From the NCBI GenBank assembly GCA_965242855.1, contig OZ251509.1, forward strand, positions 1,240,001 through 1,304,000: a stretch of 64,000 nt of DNA, written 5' to 3'. The translations under genes were made by a program, and so were the position numbers. The notes beneath the pieces are model-generated. The model saw only the letters and a program-made list of their open reading frames with translations, was not told the DNA's origin and did no database searches. This document shows positions 46,373 through 55,891 of the stretch, in pieces (position 1 is the first letter of the stretch; each line of letters starts with the position of its first letter). Source of the DNA: WTGU01 sp965242855. GTDB taxonomy: Bacteria; Pseudomonadota; Alphaproteobacteria; UBA828.

Positions 46373-49300
46373 ATGAAACACGTCCAGGAGACGACCGTGG
46401 CGGTTCTCGTCGCCACGGCCGACCGCACGACTCTGCTGGAGAGCCGGACTCTTCCGTCGATTGCGAGACAATCCCGGCCGCCGGAGCGAGTCGTCTTCGT
46501 CGACGATTCGGCCGGCGACACGCCCGGACGAACCGAGCGGCTGGTTCGAGGGTGGTGCCCGACGGGTATCGCCGTCGATTTTCTGCGCAACCGGCGCACG
46601 AAGGGCGCCGCCGGCGCGTGGAACTCCGGCATCGATCACCTGCTTCGGACGGGCGGCGACCCGGAGCGGCTCCTCGTCGCGATCCTCGACGACGACGACC
46701 GGTGGGAGCCGCATCACCTGGAGATATGCCTGAAGGCCGCCGGGGATCTTCGGCTGGACGTGGTCGCGGCGCCTTTCCGGCGGATCGAAGAGGGCGCCGC
46801 TCCGCGCCCGACAGCGCCGCCGCAGAGCCTTGAGGCGGCGGATTTCCTGACGGGGAATCCCGGCATCCAGGGCAGCAACCTGGTCTGCCGACTGAGCGTG
46901 CTGCTCGAAGCCGGGCTGTTCGACGAGTCGTTGACGAGTTGCACGGACCGCGACCTGTGCATTCGCCTCGCCGAGTTGCCGGGTGTGCGCTACGGCGTCA
47001 CGACCGGGACGACGGTCGATCATTTCGCCTGCGCGTCGCGACCCCGCCTGTCCACGCCGAGGTCGCCTGCCAAACGGGCGGGGCTGGACCGCTTTTACCG
47101 CAAGCACCGAGGCCGCATGTCGGAGGATCAGCGCGAAGCGTTTCGAACTCGAGCGAGGCGGTATTTCGGATGGGAGGAGACGAGGGCCGAGCCTGCGAAC
47201 GGCGGCGGCGCGCGGCGCGATTCGTCCTCGCCGGTATCGTCGTCTTCGACTTCGGCGCAGCCGCCTCCGCATCTGATCGTTGGCGTGATCGCGGATACGG
47301 AGCGACTCGAAGACGTGGGCGGTCTGCTTGCCGACCTTCACGGACTCGCCGGGGACTCCGGCCTGTCGGGCCATGACGTCCTGCTCCTGGAGAACGGCTG
47401 CGATCGGACACCCGACGATGCGTTGAGGAACCTTGTCGAGCGCAAGCGCATGGATGGTCTGCGAGTCCATCTCGTGGACCGGGCACGGCATATCGAAGAC
47501 GCCGCGAACGGTCTGGTCCCCGACGGCGGCGCAGGACGGGGCTGCAAGCTGCCCATCGCCCCCGCCCGGACGGTGTTGCAGTCGTACCTGTACGCATTCG
47601 CCGGAAGCCGGCCCGGCGCGGTGGTGTGGATCGTCGACGACGACATGCGGCTGGACCCGCTGTGCGCCGGGGAGGGCGGCCGGTTGGCGCGTCGGCGGCA
47701 GAATATCGCGCCGTTCCTGCACGCGCTGCGCCAGCGTCGCGCGAGCGGCGATATCGATATCGCCATCGGGCAGTATACCGGCGCGCCGCCGCTGCCGTTC
47801 GCGTCGACCGTGCGCGTGCAACTCGTCGATCTGGCCGCGTCGTTGTACTGGCTGGCAGCGCAGGATCCGCGAGCGCCGCTGCCGGACCGGAGCGTGGAGA
47901 ATGCCGATCTTCGATCCGGCCGGCACGACTATTATTACGACCTTTCGCGCAAGGAAACCGACCGGCTGGAAACACCGTTCCTGATTGTCCCGGCCTTTCC
48001 CGGCGAAAGCGTCGGCGCGGCGTTCGAGCGGATTGCCGGGACGGCCGGGCGGATACTGGCCGGGGAGCAGATCTTCCGATCCCTCGCGATCGAGGCCGGC
48101 AGCGACCCCCTGCACGCGCTCGGTGCCGGGCTCCAGCGCGGTGGCAACACCTTCGTGCTGGATATCGAGGCGCTGAGGCTGGCGCCCAACCCCTCGCCGA
48201 CCATCGGCGGGCGGCCGAGCAGGCGTTCCGACATGATATGGGCGCTGCTTCAGGAGCGCCATTTCGGCCGGCGCGTCGTCTCCGTGTCGTTCGCCCTGTA
48301 TCACGACCGATCGCGTGCTCCCGTCGGCGCGCTGGACGTCGAACGCATCGTGGACGACGTCCGTGGCTACGCGATGTTCTCGGCGCTCCGGGACACGCCC
48401 GGCGCGTTCGCCACAGAGGACGATCGCGGCATCGCTCTCGCCACGGGGGGGATCGAAGGCTCGACCGTTCTCGTGCGCAAGTATCTTGAGGAGAGGCTGG
48501 CGGCGTTTCGCCTGTCGTTTCACCGTATCGTCGGCCTCAAGCGCGTTCTGCGCCGGCTCGTGAACGACGAAGAGGTCTGGTGGAAAGAGGAACGGCATCG
48601 CTGCGCCAGGACGCGGCTCCTGGAGTTCTGCGACCGCCTGGACAGTTCTTACACGAAGGAGGTCCTGAACCGTATCGAGCGCGAGTCCAGGGAATTGGGC
48701 TCTCTCGGAATTCGCGAATTCCTCAATCGGCTTCCGGCGGAAATAAACGATCATCGCGAACGGCTCTCGCGATTCCCGATCCTGGCGCAGAGTCTCGAGA
48801 GCGAGAGGGCCGCCAACGCCAAGGCCACCGTCGCGCGGTTGGCCGCGCCCGACGGCCCCCTGACGGTGTTGGGAAGCGGCGTGGAAGGCGTCGCGCTCAG
48901 TGACGGAAACCGCGTGTTGAAGGTCATCGACTACTGGTCGCAATCGCGTCGGAGCGATGCCCCCGCTTTCCTGCGCTCTCTCGTGGGAGCCTGGAGGAAC
49001 ACACGCTGCCTCTATCCGATCCTGGCGTTCCACCAAGCGGGGCATCGCGCGGTGCTGGTCTATCCCTGCGAGGCCAGCGAACCCTACATCGGCGGTCACG
49101 GTCCGGGCATGGTCGAGCTACTCGCCGAATGCTGGCGATACGGCATCGTCTGCCGCAATCTCCATCCCGCAAATCTGCGTGTGGTCGACGGGCGGGTCCG
49201 GCTGATCGATTACGGCTCGGACATCTATCCCCTCGACGACGGGCGCGAATTCGCGGCGATGAGTCGGCGCGCTTGGCTGTGCTACCGCTGGGCGACTCGT

Positions 49301-51625
49301 CCCGACCTCCAACGGATCATGCGCCGGGCGCTGGACGATCCCGGCATCCCCGAGCTGGATGGGTTCGAGCGGTTTCACGAAGCGGTCCGTCGGGTGACGG
49401 GGCAGCACGAGACGCCCGAGGACGTCGTACTGGAGATGGCCGGTCGCGCCGCGCACGTCCTTGATTACGGGTGCGGAAACGGCTGGCTGGCCAAGGCCAT
49501 GGCGGACCGGGGCGCGCGAGTCCTGGGCTATGACCCGGACCGCGCCCGTCGAACGCGCTGGGAATCGCGCTGCGCGGGGGCCGGCAAGCTGCGATTTACG
49601 CACGATCGAAACGAGGCGCTGGCGGCCGGCCCGTTCGATCTCGTGATCTGCCGCCGCGTGCTCTGCACCATCGAGGACGAGGACGAATCGCGTGCGATCC
49701 TCCGGGACCTGCGCGCCTCGGTGGCGGAGGATGGGCGGGCGATCGTGACCGTCTGCGACCCGCATTTCACGTTCGGAGGCCCGACTCCGGAGGCCGATCG
49801 CGAACTGCCTCTCGATGCCCGTTACGAGAGCGTCTTCGCGTGGCGCAAACGCATCCGCGCGACGGGCCGGGTGCGCCGCGACGTGCATCGGCCGGAGCGG
49901 ATGCTGCGGCGCGCGTTCGCCCGCGCGGGCTTGGCCGTGTGTCGTCGTGCGGAGGTGCCGACGGTCGATCTGGAGCGCTTCGAGCCGGCGTCGGATCACT
50001 TGGCGTTCGAACTTCGGCCCCTGGCGCCTCTTGCCGGCGAGGTGGCGTTGCTGGTCAAGGCAAGCGCGATGGAGGCGAAGACGCTCGACGTCCAGGTCCC
50101 TCATCTGGTCTCGCAGCTCGAAGGGCCGCGAGCGTTCACCGAGCGGATTCTCGTGATCGATTCCCGCGAGGACGGCTTTCCCAGGCAGCACACGCGCGGG
50201 GATCTGCGTGGTCTGCGCGAGGTAGCGCGCCGTCTGGCGGAGACCGGGTGGATCGACCGGATCGTCGAAGGGCCCGGCGACGGCGCGGCCGCCGCCGCGC
50301 TGCACCGGGCGTGGTTCGGGGTCCCGTGCCCGCTGGCGCACGCCGCGAACGGTGCCCAGACGGCCGCGACGCTGGCCGGGTTCGAGGCATGCACGGTCCG
50401 CTACCTTCTCCATGTGGATGCGGACGTCATGATCGGCCGTCTGGCCCGCGGCCACGACTATCTGGCCGAGATGGTCGCGGTGCTGGCCGGAGACCCTGAA
50501 GCACTCACCGTGTCGTTCAACGTCGCATCCGACCGCGACCGGCCCTACGACACCGACGGGGAAGCCGGCCCGTGGCGCGTGGAAGCCCGCGCCGGGATGC
50601 TTGATCTCTTGCGACTGCGCCGTGCGCGCCCGCTGCCGAACGCGCTCGATGGGGACCGCTTGGCGCTCCCCTGGCACAGAGCCCTGGATCGCACCGTCCG
50701 GCGCGGGGCGGGGCGCTCCTATCGCGGCGGTGACCGCCGGACCTTCTTGGTGCATCCGCCCAACGCGCGCAAGCGGAACCGGGAAGCGTGGTTTGCGGCG
50801 CTCGATCGCCTTGAACGCGGGGTGGTTCCGGGCGCTCAGAAAGGAAAGGTGGATTGGACGGGAACCGCTGCGGACTGGTCGGGGCCGCCACGGCGGGAGC
50901 CGTTCGTCTTCGTCGTCTCGGGCCGCAACGTGTCGCCGGGCCGCCTGCGCCGCTGTCTCGACTCGATGATGCGCCAGCGAGGCCCGCGATGGGGTGCCGT
51001 GATCTTCGACGATGCATCGGCCCCGCGTTTCGCCGAGCATTTCGAAGTCGCCTGCGCACGGATCGGCGGGCGCTGCACGGTCGTTCGCAACCGCCTGCGC
51101 CGCGGACTGCTGGCCAATATGGTGAGCGCCATCCGGGTGATATGCACGGACCCCGACTCGGTCATCGTGACGCTCGACGCCGACGACGCCCTGATCGGCG
51201 ACCGGGTCCTGGAGCGGCTGGCGGTGGCGTACGGCCGGGGCGCCGACGCGACCGTGGGCTCGATGCTGCGGACGGACAAGGCCACCGACTATCCGGTATG
51301 CTTTGACCGGCCGCGCGAGCGGCGGGGCGGCAACGTCTGGCAGCGTTTGCGCTCGTTCAGGAAACGGCTCTTCGACGCCATTCCGGACGACGCCTTGCGG
51401 CTCGACGGCGAGTACGTCGATCTCGCCGCTGACTGGGCCTTCATGTTGCCAATCGTGGAGATGGCTCGCGAGCCGGTGCACATCCCCGAACCGCTCTATC
51501 TCTACGAACCCTCGATGATCGGGAAGGGCCCGGGCGGCGCATCGGTCCGGGAGAGGATCATCGCACGCATCGTCGCCAAAGGTCCGGTCGCGCCGCCCCG
51601 GCTGGCGTGGCCTGAAGGGCGATGA
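46373..51625 (+). CDS. Giant multidomain glycosyltransferase / kinase-like / methyltransferase protein
   Basis: The 1750-residue protein has no signal peptide or membrane segment. Order: GT-A family 2 domain (about 1-260, acidic site ILDDDDRW at 104-111); second GT-A-like domain (about 300-640, VWIVDDDMRLD at 418-428); helical, charged region (about 700-815); kinase-like domain (about 825-985) with GSGVEG (834-839), Lys850, RNLHPAN (928-934) and IDYG (945-948); methyltransferase (about 1015-1215) with VLDYGCGNG (1029-1037) and GYDPD (1052-1056); third GT-like domain (about 1225-1480, LLHVDADV at 1345-1352); fourth GT2 domain (about 1508-1735, LDADD at 1601-1605). The start at 46373 has GGGAGG six bases upstream. 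WbdD-type chain terminators combine kinase and methyltransferase, but not with glycosyltransferases in one chain. Flanks (coaBC, ubiB) are housekeeping. Making and capping a glycan is an inference. Confidence 0.85.
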   Translation: MKHVQETTVAVLVATADRTTLLESRTLPSIARQSRPPERVVFVDDSAGDTPGRTERLVRGWCPTGIAVDFLRNRRTKGAAGAWNSGIDHLLRTGGDPERLLVAILDDDDRWEPHHLEICLKAAGDLRLDVVAAPFRRIEEGAAPRPTAPPQSLEAADFLTGNPGIQGSNLVCRLSVLLEAGLFDESLTSCTDRDLCIRLAELPGVRYGVTTGTTVDHFACASRPRLSTPRSPAKRAGLDRFYRKHRGRMSEDQREAFRTRARRYFGWEETRAEPANGGGARRDSSSPVSSSSTSAQPPPHLIVGVIADTERLEDVGGLLADLHGLAGDSGLSGHDVLLLENGCDRTPDDALRNLVERKRMDGLRVHLVDRARHIEDAANGLVPDGGAGRGCKLPIAPARTVLQSYLYAFAGSRPGAVVWIVDDDMRLDPLCAGEGGRLARRRQNIAPFLHALRQRRASGDIDIAIGQYTGAPPLPFASTVRVQLVDLAASLYWLAAQDPRAPLPDRSVENADLRSGRHDYYYDLSRKETDRLETPFLIVPAFPGESVGAAFERIAGTAGRILAGEQIFRSLAIEAGSDPLHALGAGLQRGGNTFVLDIEALRLAPNPSPTIGGRPSRRSDMIWALLQERHFGRRVVSVSFALYHDRSRAPVGALDVERIVDDVRGYAMFSALRDTPGAFATEDDRGIALATGGIEGSTVLVRKYLEERLAAFRLSFHRIVGLKRVLRRLVNDEEVWWKEERHRCARTRLLEFCDRLDSSYTKEVLNRIERESRELGSLGIREFLNRLPAEINDHRERLSRFPILAQSLESERAANAKATVARLAAPDGPLTVLGSGVEGVALSDGNRVLKVIDYWSQSRRSDAPAFLRSLVGAWRNTRCLYPILAFHQAGHRAVLVYPCEASEPYIGGHGPGMVELLAECWRYGIVCRNLHPANLRVVDGRVRLIDYGSDIYPLDDGREFAAMSRRAWLCYRWATRPDLQRIMRRALDDPGIPELDGFERFHEAVRRVTGQHETPEDVVLEMAGRAAHVLDYGCGNGWLAKAMADRGARVLGYDPDRARRTRWESRCAGAGKLRFTHDRNEALAAGPFDLVICRRVLCTIEDEDESRAILRDLRASVAEDGRAIVTVCDPHFTFGGPTPEADRELPLDARYESVFAWRKRIRATGRVRRDVHRPERMLRRAFARAGLAVCRRAEVPTVDLERFEPASDHLAFELRPLAPLAGEVALLVKASAMEAKTLDVQVPHLVSQLEGPRAFTERILVIDSREDGFPRQHTRGDLRGLREVARRLAETGWIDRIVEGPGDGAAAAALHRAWFGVPCPLAHAANGAQTAATLAGFEACTVRYLLHVDADVMIGRLARGHDYLAEMVAVLAGDPEALTVSFNVASDRDRPYDTDGEAGPWRVEARAGMLDLLRLRRARPLPNALDGDRLALPWHRALDRTVRRGAGRSYRGGDRRTFLVHPPNARKRNREAWFAALDRLERGVVPGAQKGKVDWTGTAADWSGPPRREPFVFVVSGRNVSPGRLRRCLDSMMRQRGPRWGAVIFDDASAPRFAEHFEVACARIGGRCTVVRNRLRRGLLANMVSAIRVICTDPDSVIVTLDADDALIGDRVLERLAVAYGRGADATVGSMLRTDKATDYPVCFDRPRERRGGNVWQRLRSFRKRLFDAIPDDALRLDGEYVDLAADWAFMLPIVEMAREPVHIPEPLYLYEPSMIGKGPGGASVRERIIARIVAKGPVAPPRLAWPEGR

Positions 51626-51766
51626 CCCCGATCATCGCGTGGAGGCGCCCGCGCGGCCGGGTTCTGCCGTGAATTCGCTCTGGGCGAACGATGGTGCGGG
51701 CAGCCGTGCGAAAGCATGGCGACGAGAGCGGCTGGAATGATGCCGGTGCTTCCGCGCCCTGGCGCG

Positions 51767-53305
51767 CTAAACGACCTGCAAGGCGAGCAGGGCGGCGAGC
51801 AGGGCGGCGACGAGCGCGAGGAGGGCGTGCAGGAGGGACGGGCGCCGTCGCCTGCCGGCGATTGCGTCGACGCTCGCGGGATCGAGCCGGACGCCTTCTT
51901 CCAGCGCCTCGAGGGCCTGCTCGGCCCTGGCGGCGAGGCGGGGCAGGCGGGCGCCCGCCTCCAGTATCCCGGAGGCCGTCTCGCGCAGACGCGCCTCGAC
52001 GCCGAGATTCTCGCGCGCCCAGCGCTCGATCAGGGGCTGGGTGAAGACCCACATGTTGTGGTCCGGCGCGAGCCGCCGGGTCAGGCCCTCGGCCATGAGC
52101 ATCGTCTTTTGCAGCAGCAGCAATTGCGGCTGGGTTTCCATTTCGAAGGCTTCGGTGATCTGGAACAGCTGGGCCAGAAGATGGGCGATGGAGATCTCGT
52201 CGAGCGGCCGGCCGAAAATCGGTTCGCCGATCGAGCGCAGGGCCTGGACGAAGGCGGCCTTCGACGCACGGCGCGGCACGTAGCCGGCCTCGAAATGCAC
52301 ATCGGCGACGCGCTCGTAGTCGCCGGAGAGGAAGCCCAACAGCATCTCGGCGAGATAGCGCCGGGTGTCGCCGTCGAGCCGCCCCATGATTCCGAAATCG
52401 ACGGCGACGACGTTGCCCCTCGCGTCCACCATGAGGTTGCCCGGATGGAGATCGGCGTGGAAGAAGCCGTCGTGGAAGACCTGCCGGAAGAAGGCGCCGG
52501 CCGCCTTGCCGAGCACGTCGTGCGGGTCGTGCCCGGCATCGATCAGGGCTTCTCGCTCGTCGATCGGGATGCCCTCGACCCGCTCCAGGGTGAGCACCCG
52601 ACGGCTGGTCCGCCGCCAGTCGACCGCGGGCACCAGGAACCCGGTCTCGCCTGCGAAATTCCGGCGCAGTTCCGAAGCGGCGGCGGCCTCGAAACGGAGG
52701 TCCATCTCCAGCGCCACGCTCTGGGCGAAGGTGGCGATCACCTCCACCGGGCGCAGACGGCGCCAGGAGGGCAAGGCGCGCTCGGCCATCCCGGCGAGCC
52801 AGTAGAAGAGTTCGAGGTCCCGCTCGAAGGCCCGCTCCACGCCGGGGCGCAGGATCTTGACGGCCACCGGCTCGCCCGGCGCAACCGTCGCGAAATGCAC
52901 CTGCGCGATCGACGCGGCGGCGACGGGCGCGTCATCGAAGCTATGGAAGAGCGAGCCCAAGGGCCGGCCGAACTCCGCTTCGACGATGGCGCGCGCCGCC
53001 CGCGCGCCGAAGGGCGGCAGGCGGTCCTGCAGCGCCGAGAGATCGGCGGCGACCTCCTCGCCCACGAGATCCGGGCGGGTGGACAGCGCCTGGCCGAATT
53101 TGATGAAACTCGGCCCGAGCGCCAGCAACGCGCCCGCGAGCCGCTGCCCCGGCCGCCCCAGGCCGCGCCGGCGCGGCGCCATGCCGGCGAGAAAGGTGAC
53201 CGCGGGCACGAGGCCGTTGTCGCGAAGCGGGAAGAGCGCGTCCCAGCGCCCGAGAATCCAGGCGATGCGCAGCAGCCGCCCGATGTTTCTGAGCGCCTGG
53301 CGCAT
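51767..53305 (-). CDS. ubiB: Ubiquinone biosynthesis protein UbiB (ABC1/ADCK atypical kinase)
   Basis: This 512-residue atypical kinase is required for ubiquinone synthesis, probably extracting lipid intermediates from the membrane. Family marks are the KxGQ motif in FIKFGQALSTRPDLV, the Ala-rich loop AAASIAQVHFA that replaces the Gly-rich loop, the lysine in VAVKILRPGV, FHADLHPGNLMV and VVAVDFGIMG. Two C-terminal hydrophobic helices (about 480-510) anchor it. It begins ten bases after the ubiE stop, so the pair is co-transcribed. Confidence 0.95.
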   Translation of the reverse strand: MRQALRNIGRLLRIAWILGRWDALFPLRDNGLVPAVTFLAGMAPRRRGLGRPGQRLAGALLALGPSFIKFGQALSTRPDLVGEEVAADLSALQDRLPPFGARAARAIVEAEFGRPLGSLFHSFDDAPVAAASIAQVHFATVAPGEPVAVKILRPGVERAFERDLELFYWLAGMAERALPSWRRLRPVEVIATFAQSVALEMDLRFEAAAASELRRNFAGETGFLVPAVDWRRTSRRVLTLERVEGIPIDEREALIDAGHDPHDVLGKAAGAFFRQVFHDGFFHADLHPGNLMVDARGNVVAVDFGIMGRLDGDTRRYLAEMLLGFLSGDYERVADVHFEAGYVPRRASKAAFVQALRSIGEPIFGRPLDEISIAHLLAQLFQITEAFEMETQPQLLLLQKTMLMAEGLTRRLAPDHNMWVFTQPLIERWARENLGVEARLRETASGILEAGARLPRLAARAEQALEALEEGVRLDPASVDAIAGRRRRPSLLHALLALVAALLAALLALQVV

Positions 53306-53315
53306 GGAGGACGGA

Positions 53316-54098
53316 TCAGACGCGCCAGCCCGAATGGAGGGTCGCGATGCCGGCCGAGACCGCGCGCACCCTGACTCCGCCGAATCCGGCCGCGCCCATC
53401 ATGGCGGCAAGCCGCTCGGGAGGGGGGAAACGCCGGATGCTCTCCACCAGATAGGCATAGGCGTCGCGCTGGCCCGTCACCGCGGCGCCGAGCGAAGGAA
53501 TGACGGCGAAGGAATAGGCGGCGTAAAGCCGGTCGAAGCCGGCCGGCGGGCGGGGGCTGAACTCGAGGCAGAGGAAGCGCCCGCCCGGACGCAGGACCCG
53601 GCGCGCCTCGTCGAGCGCGCGCTCGATGCGGGTCACGTTGCGAATCCCGAACGCGATCGTGCAGGCGTCGACCGAGCGGGCGGGCAGCGGCAGGGCCTCG
53701 GCGTCGCCCACCAGCCAGTCGATTCCACCGATGACGCCGGCGTTCCAGGCGCGTTCGCGGCCCGCCTCGACCATCCGCGCGCTGGCGTCGCAGACGATCA
53801 CGCGGCCGCGGCCCTCCATCGCGTCCAGCACGCGCCGGGCGATGTCGCCGGTGCCGCCGGCCACGTCCAGCACCGTCGCGCCGGGGCGCGGGGCGAGCTG
53901 CGCCACCATCGCCCGTTTCCACAGCCGGTGGAGGCCGCCGCTCATGAGGTCGTTCATGAGGTCGTAGCGGTGGGCGACGCGGTCGAAGAGGTCGCGGACG
54001 AGGCCCGGCTTCTCGCGCTCGTCCACGCGGCGGAAACCGAAGGAAGCGCCGTCCGGGGCACCGTGCTCGCCGCGCTCGGAGGCCATGGCGGCGACCAT
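53316..54098 (-). CDS. ubiE: Ubiquinone/menaquinone biosynthesis C-methyltransferase UbiE
   Basis: This 260-residue SAM-dependent enzyme methylates the C-2 position of the ubiquinone (or menaquinone) ring. It has the UbiE signature YDLMNDLMSGGLHRLWK (17 residues), motif I VLDVAGGTGDIA, and the conserved AFGIRNVTRIERALDEARRV region, then LEFSPRP and YSFAVIPSLGA. Two in-frame ATGs (54098, 54086) are equally weakly supported. It is divergent from fpg with about 37 bp between and precedes ubiB on the same strand; this ubiE-ubiB-fpg arrangement is conserved near dnaA in Alphaproteobacteria. Confidence 0.95.
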   Translation of the reverse strand: MVAAMASERGEHGAPDGASFGFRRVDEREKPGLVRDLFDRVAHRYDLMNDLMSGGLHRLWKRAMVAQLAPRPGATVLDVAGGTGDIARRVLDAMEGRGRVIVCDASARMVEAGRERAWNAGVIGGIDWLVGDAEALPLPARSVDACTIAFGIRNVTRIERALDEARRVLRPGGRFLCLEFSPRPPAGFDRLYAAYSFAVIPSLGAAVTGQRDAYAYLVESIRRFPPPERLAAMMGAAGFGGVRVRAVSAGIATLHSGWRV

Positions 54099-54135
54099 AG
54101 CCCGATGGCGGGGGGCGCGCTACCGTGGGCGCGGA

Positions 54136-54960
54136 ATGCCGGAATTGCCCGAAGTCGAGACGGTCCGCCGGGGTCTCGCCGCCCGGCTGCGCGGCCGCCG
54201 CATCGCCCGCGTCGCCGTGCGCCGCGCCGATCTCAGGCGCCCGCTTCCGCCCGCTTTCGCGGCCGTCCTCCGGGGGCGGACGATCGAACGCTTCGACCGG
54301 CGCGGCAAATATCTCCTCGCCCATCTCGACAACGGCCTCGTCCTGATCGTCCATCTGGGCATGTCCGGGCGGCTCTCCGTCGCCGGAGCGCCGGGCGGCG
54401 GCGCGCACGAGCACGTCCTCTTCCATTTCGACGACGGAGCGGTGCTGCGCTACGTCGACCACCGCCGGTTCGGTCTGATGGATGTGGCCGATTCGGGAGC
54501 CCTGGCGCGCCACGTGCTGTTGCGGGACATGGGCCCCGAGCCGCTTTCCGACCGCTTCGCCGGGCCGCTTCTGGCGGATCGGCTGCGCGGCCGGGACACG
54601 CCGATCAAGGCGGCGCTGCTGGACCAGCGGGTGGTCGCCGGGCTCGGCAACATCTATGCCTGCGAGGCGCTCTTCCACGCCGGGTTGAGCCCGCGGCGGC
54701 GCGCCCGCACGGTGCAGGGACGACGCGCGGAAGGGCTGGCCCGGGCGATCCGTCAAGTGCTGCGGGCGGCCATAGAGGCCGGCGGGTCGACCTTGCGGGA
54801 TCACGTTCAGGCGTCGGGCGAGATCGGCTATTTCCAGCACCGTTTTTCGGTTTACGACCGGGCCGGTCGGCCGTGCCCCGGCTGCGACTGCACCGGTGCG
54901 GTGCGGCGTATCGCGCAGAGCGGGCGCTCCACCTTCTATTGCGCGAAACGGCAGCGATGA
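54136..54960 (+). CDS. mutM: Formamidopyrimidine-DNA glycosylase (Fpg/MutM) with altered zinc finger
   Basis: Fpg removes 8-oxoguanine and other oxidised bases. The 274-residue protein has the essential N-terminal PELPEVE with catalytic Pro2 and Glu3, the beta-strand lysine in DRRGKYLL, HLGMSGRL, the H2TH region VVAGLGNIYACEALF, and a C-terminal zinc finger with CPGCDC and FYC. The last zinc ligand is not a cysteine: the chain ends CAKRQR where CxxC is expected (54943-54957, codon CGG). The start is fixed by the requirement for Pro2. It is divergent from ubiE and followed by ech. Confidence 0.94.
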   Translation: MPELPEVETVRRGLAARLRGRRIARVAVRRADLRRPLPPAFAAVLRGRTIERFDRRGKYLLAHLDNGLVLIVHLGMSGRLSVAGAPGGGAHEHVLFHFDDGAVLRYVDHRRFGLMDVADSGALARHVLLRDMGPEPLSDRFAGPLLADRLRGRDTPIKAALLDQRVVAGLGNIYACEALFHAGLSPRRRARTVQGRRAEGLARAIRQVLRAAIEAGGSTLRDHVQASGEIGYFQHRFSVYDRAGRPCPGCDCTGAVRRIAQSGRSTFYCAKRQR

Positions 54961-55045
54961 TATATCAGACGCCGCCGCCTCCGGCGTCCCGCCGAAGGCC
55001 GTCCCGCCCGTCGAAAATCCCCGAACCGCCCGTTGGAGGAAGACA

Positions 55046-55819
55046 ATGGCCTACGAGAACATCATCGTCGATCGCCGCGGCCGCGTCGGATTGATCACAT
55101 TGAACCGGCCCAAGGCGCTCAACGCCCTGAACGGTGCGCTGATCGAGGAGCTGAACGGCGCCCTCGACGGCTTCGAGGCCGAAGAGGGGATCGGCGCCAT
55201 CGTCCTCACAGGCAACGAAAAGGCCTTCGCCGCGGGCGCCGACATCAACGAGATGCGCGGCCTGGATTTCGCGGCCGCCCACGGCAGCGACTTCATCGCC
55301 AGATGGGACCGACTCGCCGCCTGCCGGAAGCCGGTCGTCGCCGCGGTCGCCGGCTATGCGCTCGGCGGCGGGTGCGAATTGTCGATGATGTGCGACATCG
55401 TCATCGCGGCTGACACGGCGAAGTTCGGGCAGCCGGAAATCAAGCTCGGCGTCATCCCCGGGGCGGGGGGCACGCAACGCCTCACCCGCGCCGTCGGCAA
55501 GTCCAAGGCCATGGAGATGATCCTGACCGGCCGCATGATGGGGGCCGAGGAAGCCGAACGCAGCGGCTTGGTGTGCCGCGTGGTGCCGGCCGCGGACCTC
55601 CTGGACGAGGCGCTCGCGCTGGCCGGGCGCATCGCCCGCTTCTCGGCTCCGGTCGTCGCTCTGGCCAAGGCGAGCGTCAACCGCGCCTTCGAGACGACCC
55701 TCGCGGAAGGCGTGCTCTACGAGCGGGCCGCGTTCTATTCCGCCTTCGCCACCGAGGATCAGACGGAAGGGATGGACGCCTTCCTCGAAAAACGCGAGCC
55801 GGCCTTCTCCAACCGTTAG
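55046..55819 (+). CDS. Enoyl-CoA hydratase
   Basis: The 257-residue crotonase hydrates trans-2-enoyl-CoA in fatty acid or amino acid oxidation. Both catalytic glutamates are present: GYALGGGCELSMMCD and GQPEIKLGVIPGAGGTQRL, the second missing in the ECHDC3-like gene at 31065. FAAGADINEM and the C-terminal EDQTEGMDAFLEKR are typical of the PaaF/Ech group. The ATG at 55046 has a GGAGG ribosome binding site. An ech gene between fpg and rpsT is conserved near dnaA in many Alphaproteobacteria. Confidence 0.94.
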   Translation: MAYENIIVDRRGRVGLITLNRPKALNALNGALIEELNGALDGFEAEEGIGAIVLTGNEKAFAAGADINEMRGLDFAAAHGSDFIARWDRLAACRKPVVAAVAGYALGGGCELSMMCDIVIAADTAKFGQPEIKLGVIPGAGGTQRLTRAVGKSKAMEMILTGRMMGAEEAERSGLVCRVVPAADLLDEALALAGRIARFSAPVVALAKASVNRAFETTLAEGVLYERAAFYSAFATEDQTEGMDAFLEKREPAFSNR

Positions 55820-55835
55820 GCCCTCCCCGCCCTCG

Positions 55836-55863
55836 TTGACCGCGCCTGCGCGCGTGATATAAG
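55836..55863 (+). promoter_or_regulatory. Strong sigma-70-like promoter of rpsT
   Basis: TTGACC (55836-55841), 16 bases, then TATAAG (55858-55863) match consensus at five of six positions each. The start codon of rpsT at 55892 lies about 22 bases after the expected transcription start, which suits a highly expressed ribosomal protein gene. Confidence 0.65.
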
Positions 55864-55891
55864 GGCGCGGGATCACGAAGGGACGCCCGCC

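Noticed and set aside
46163..49099. Minus-strand frame of 978 residues opposite the giant protein
   Set aside because: Arg/Gly/Pro-rich antisense shadow; the plus strand has recognisable domains and a strong ribosome binding site.
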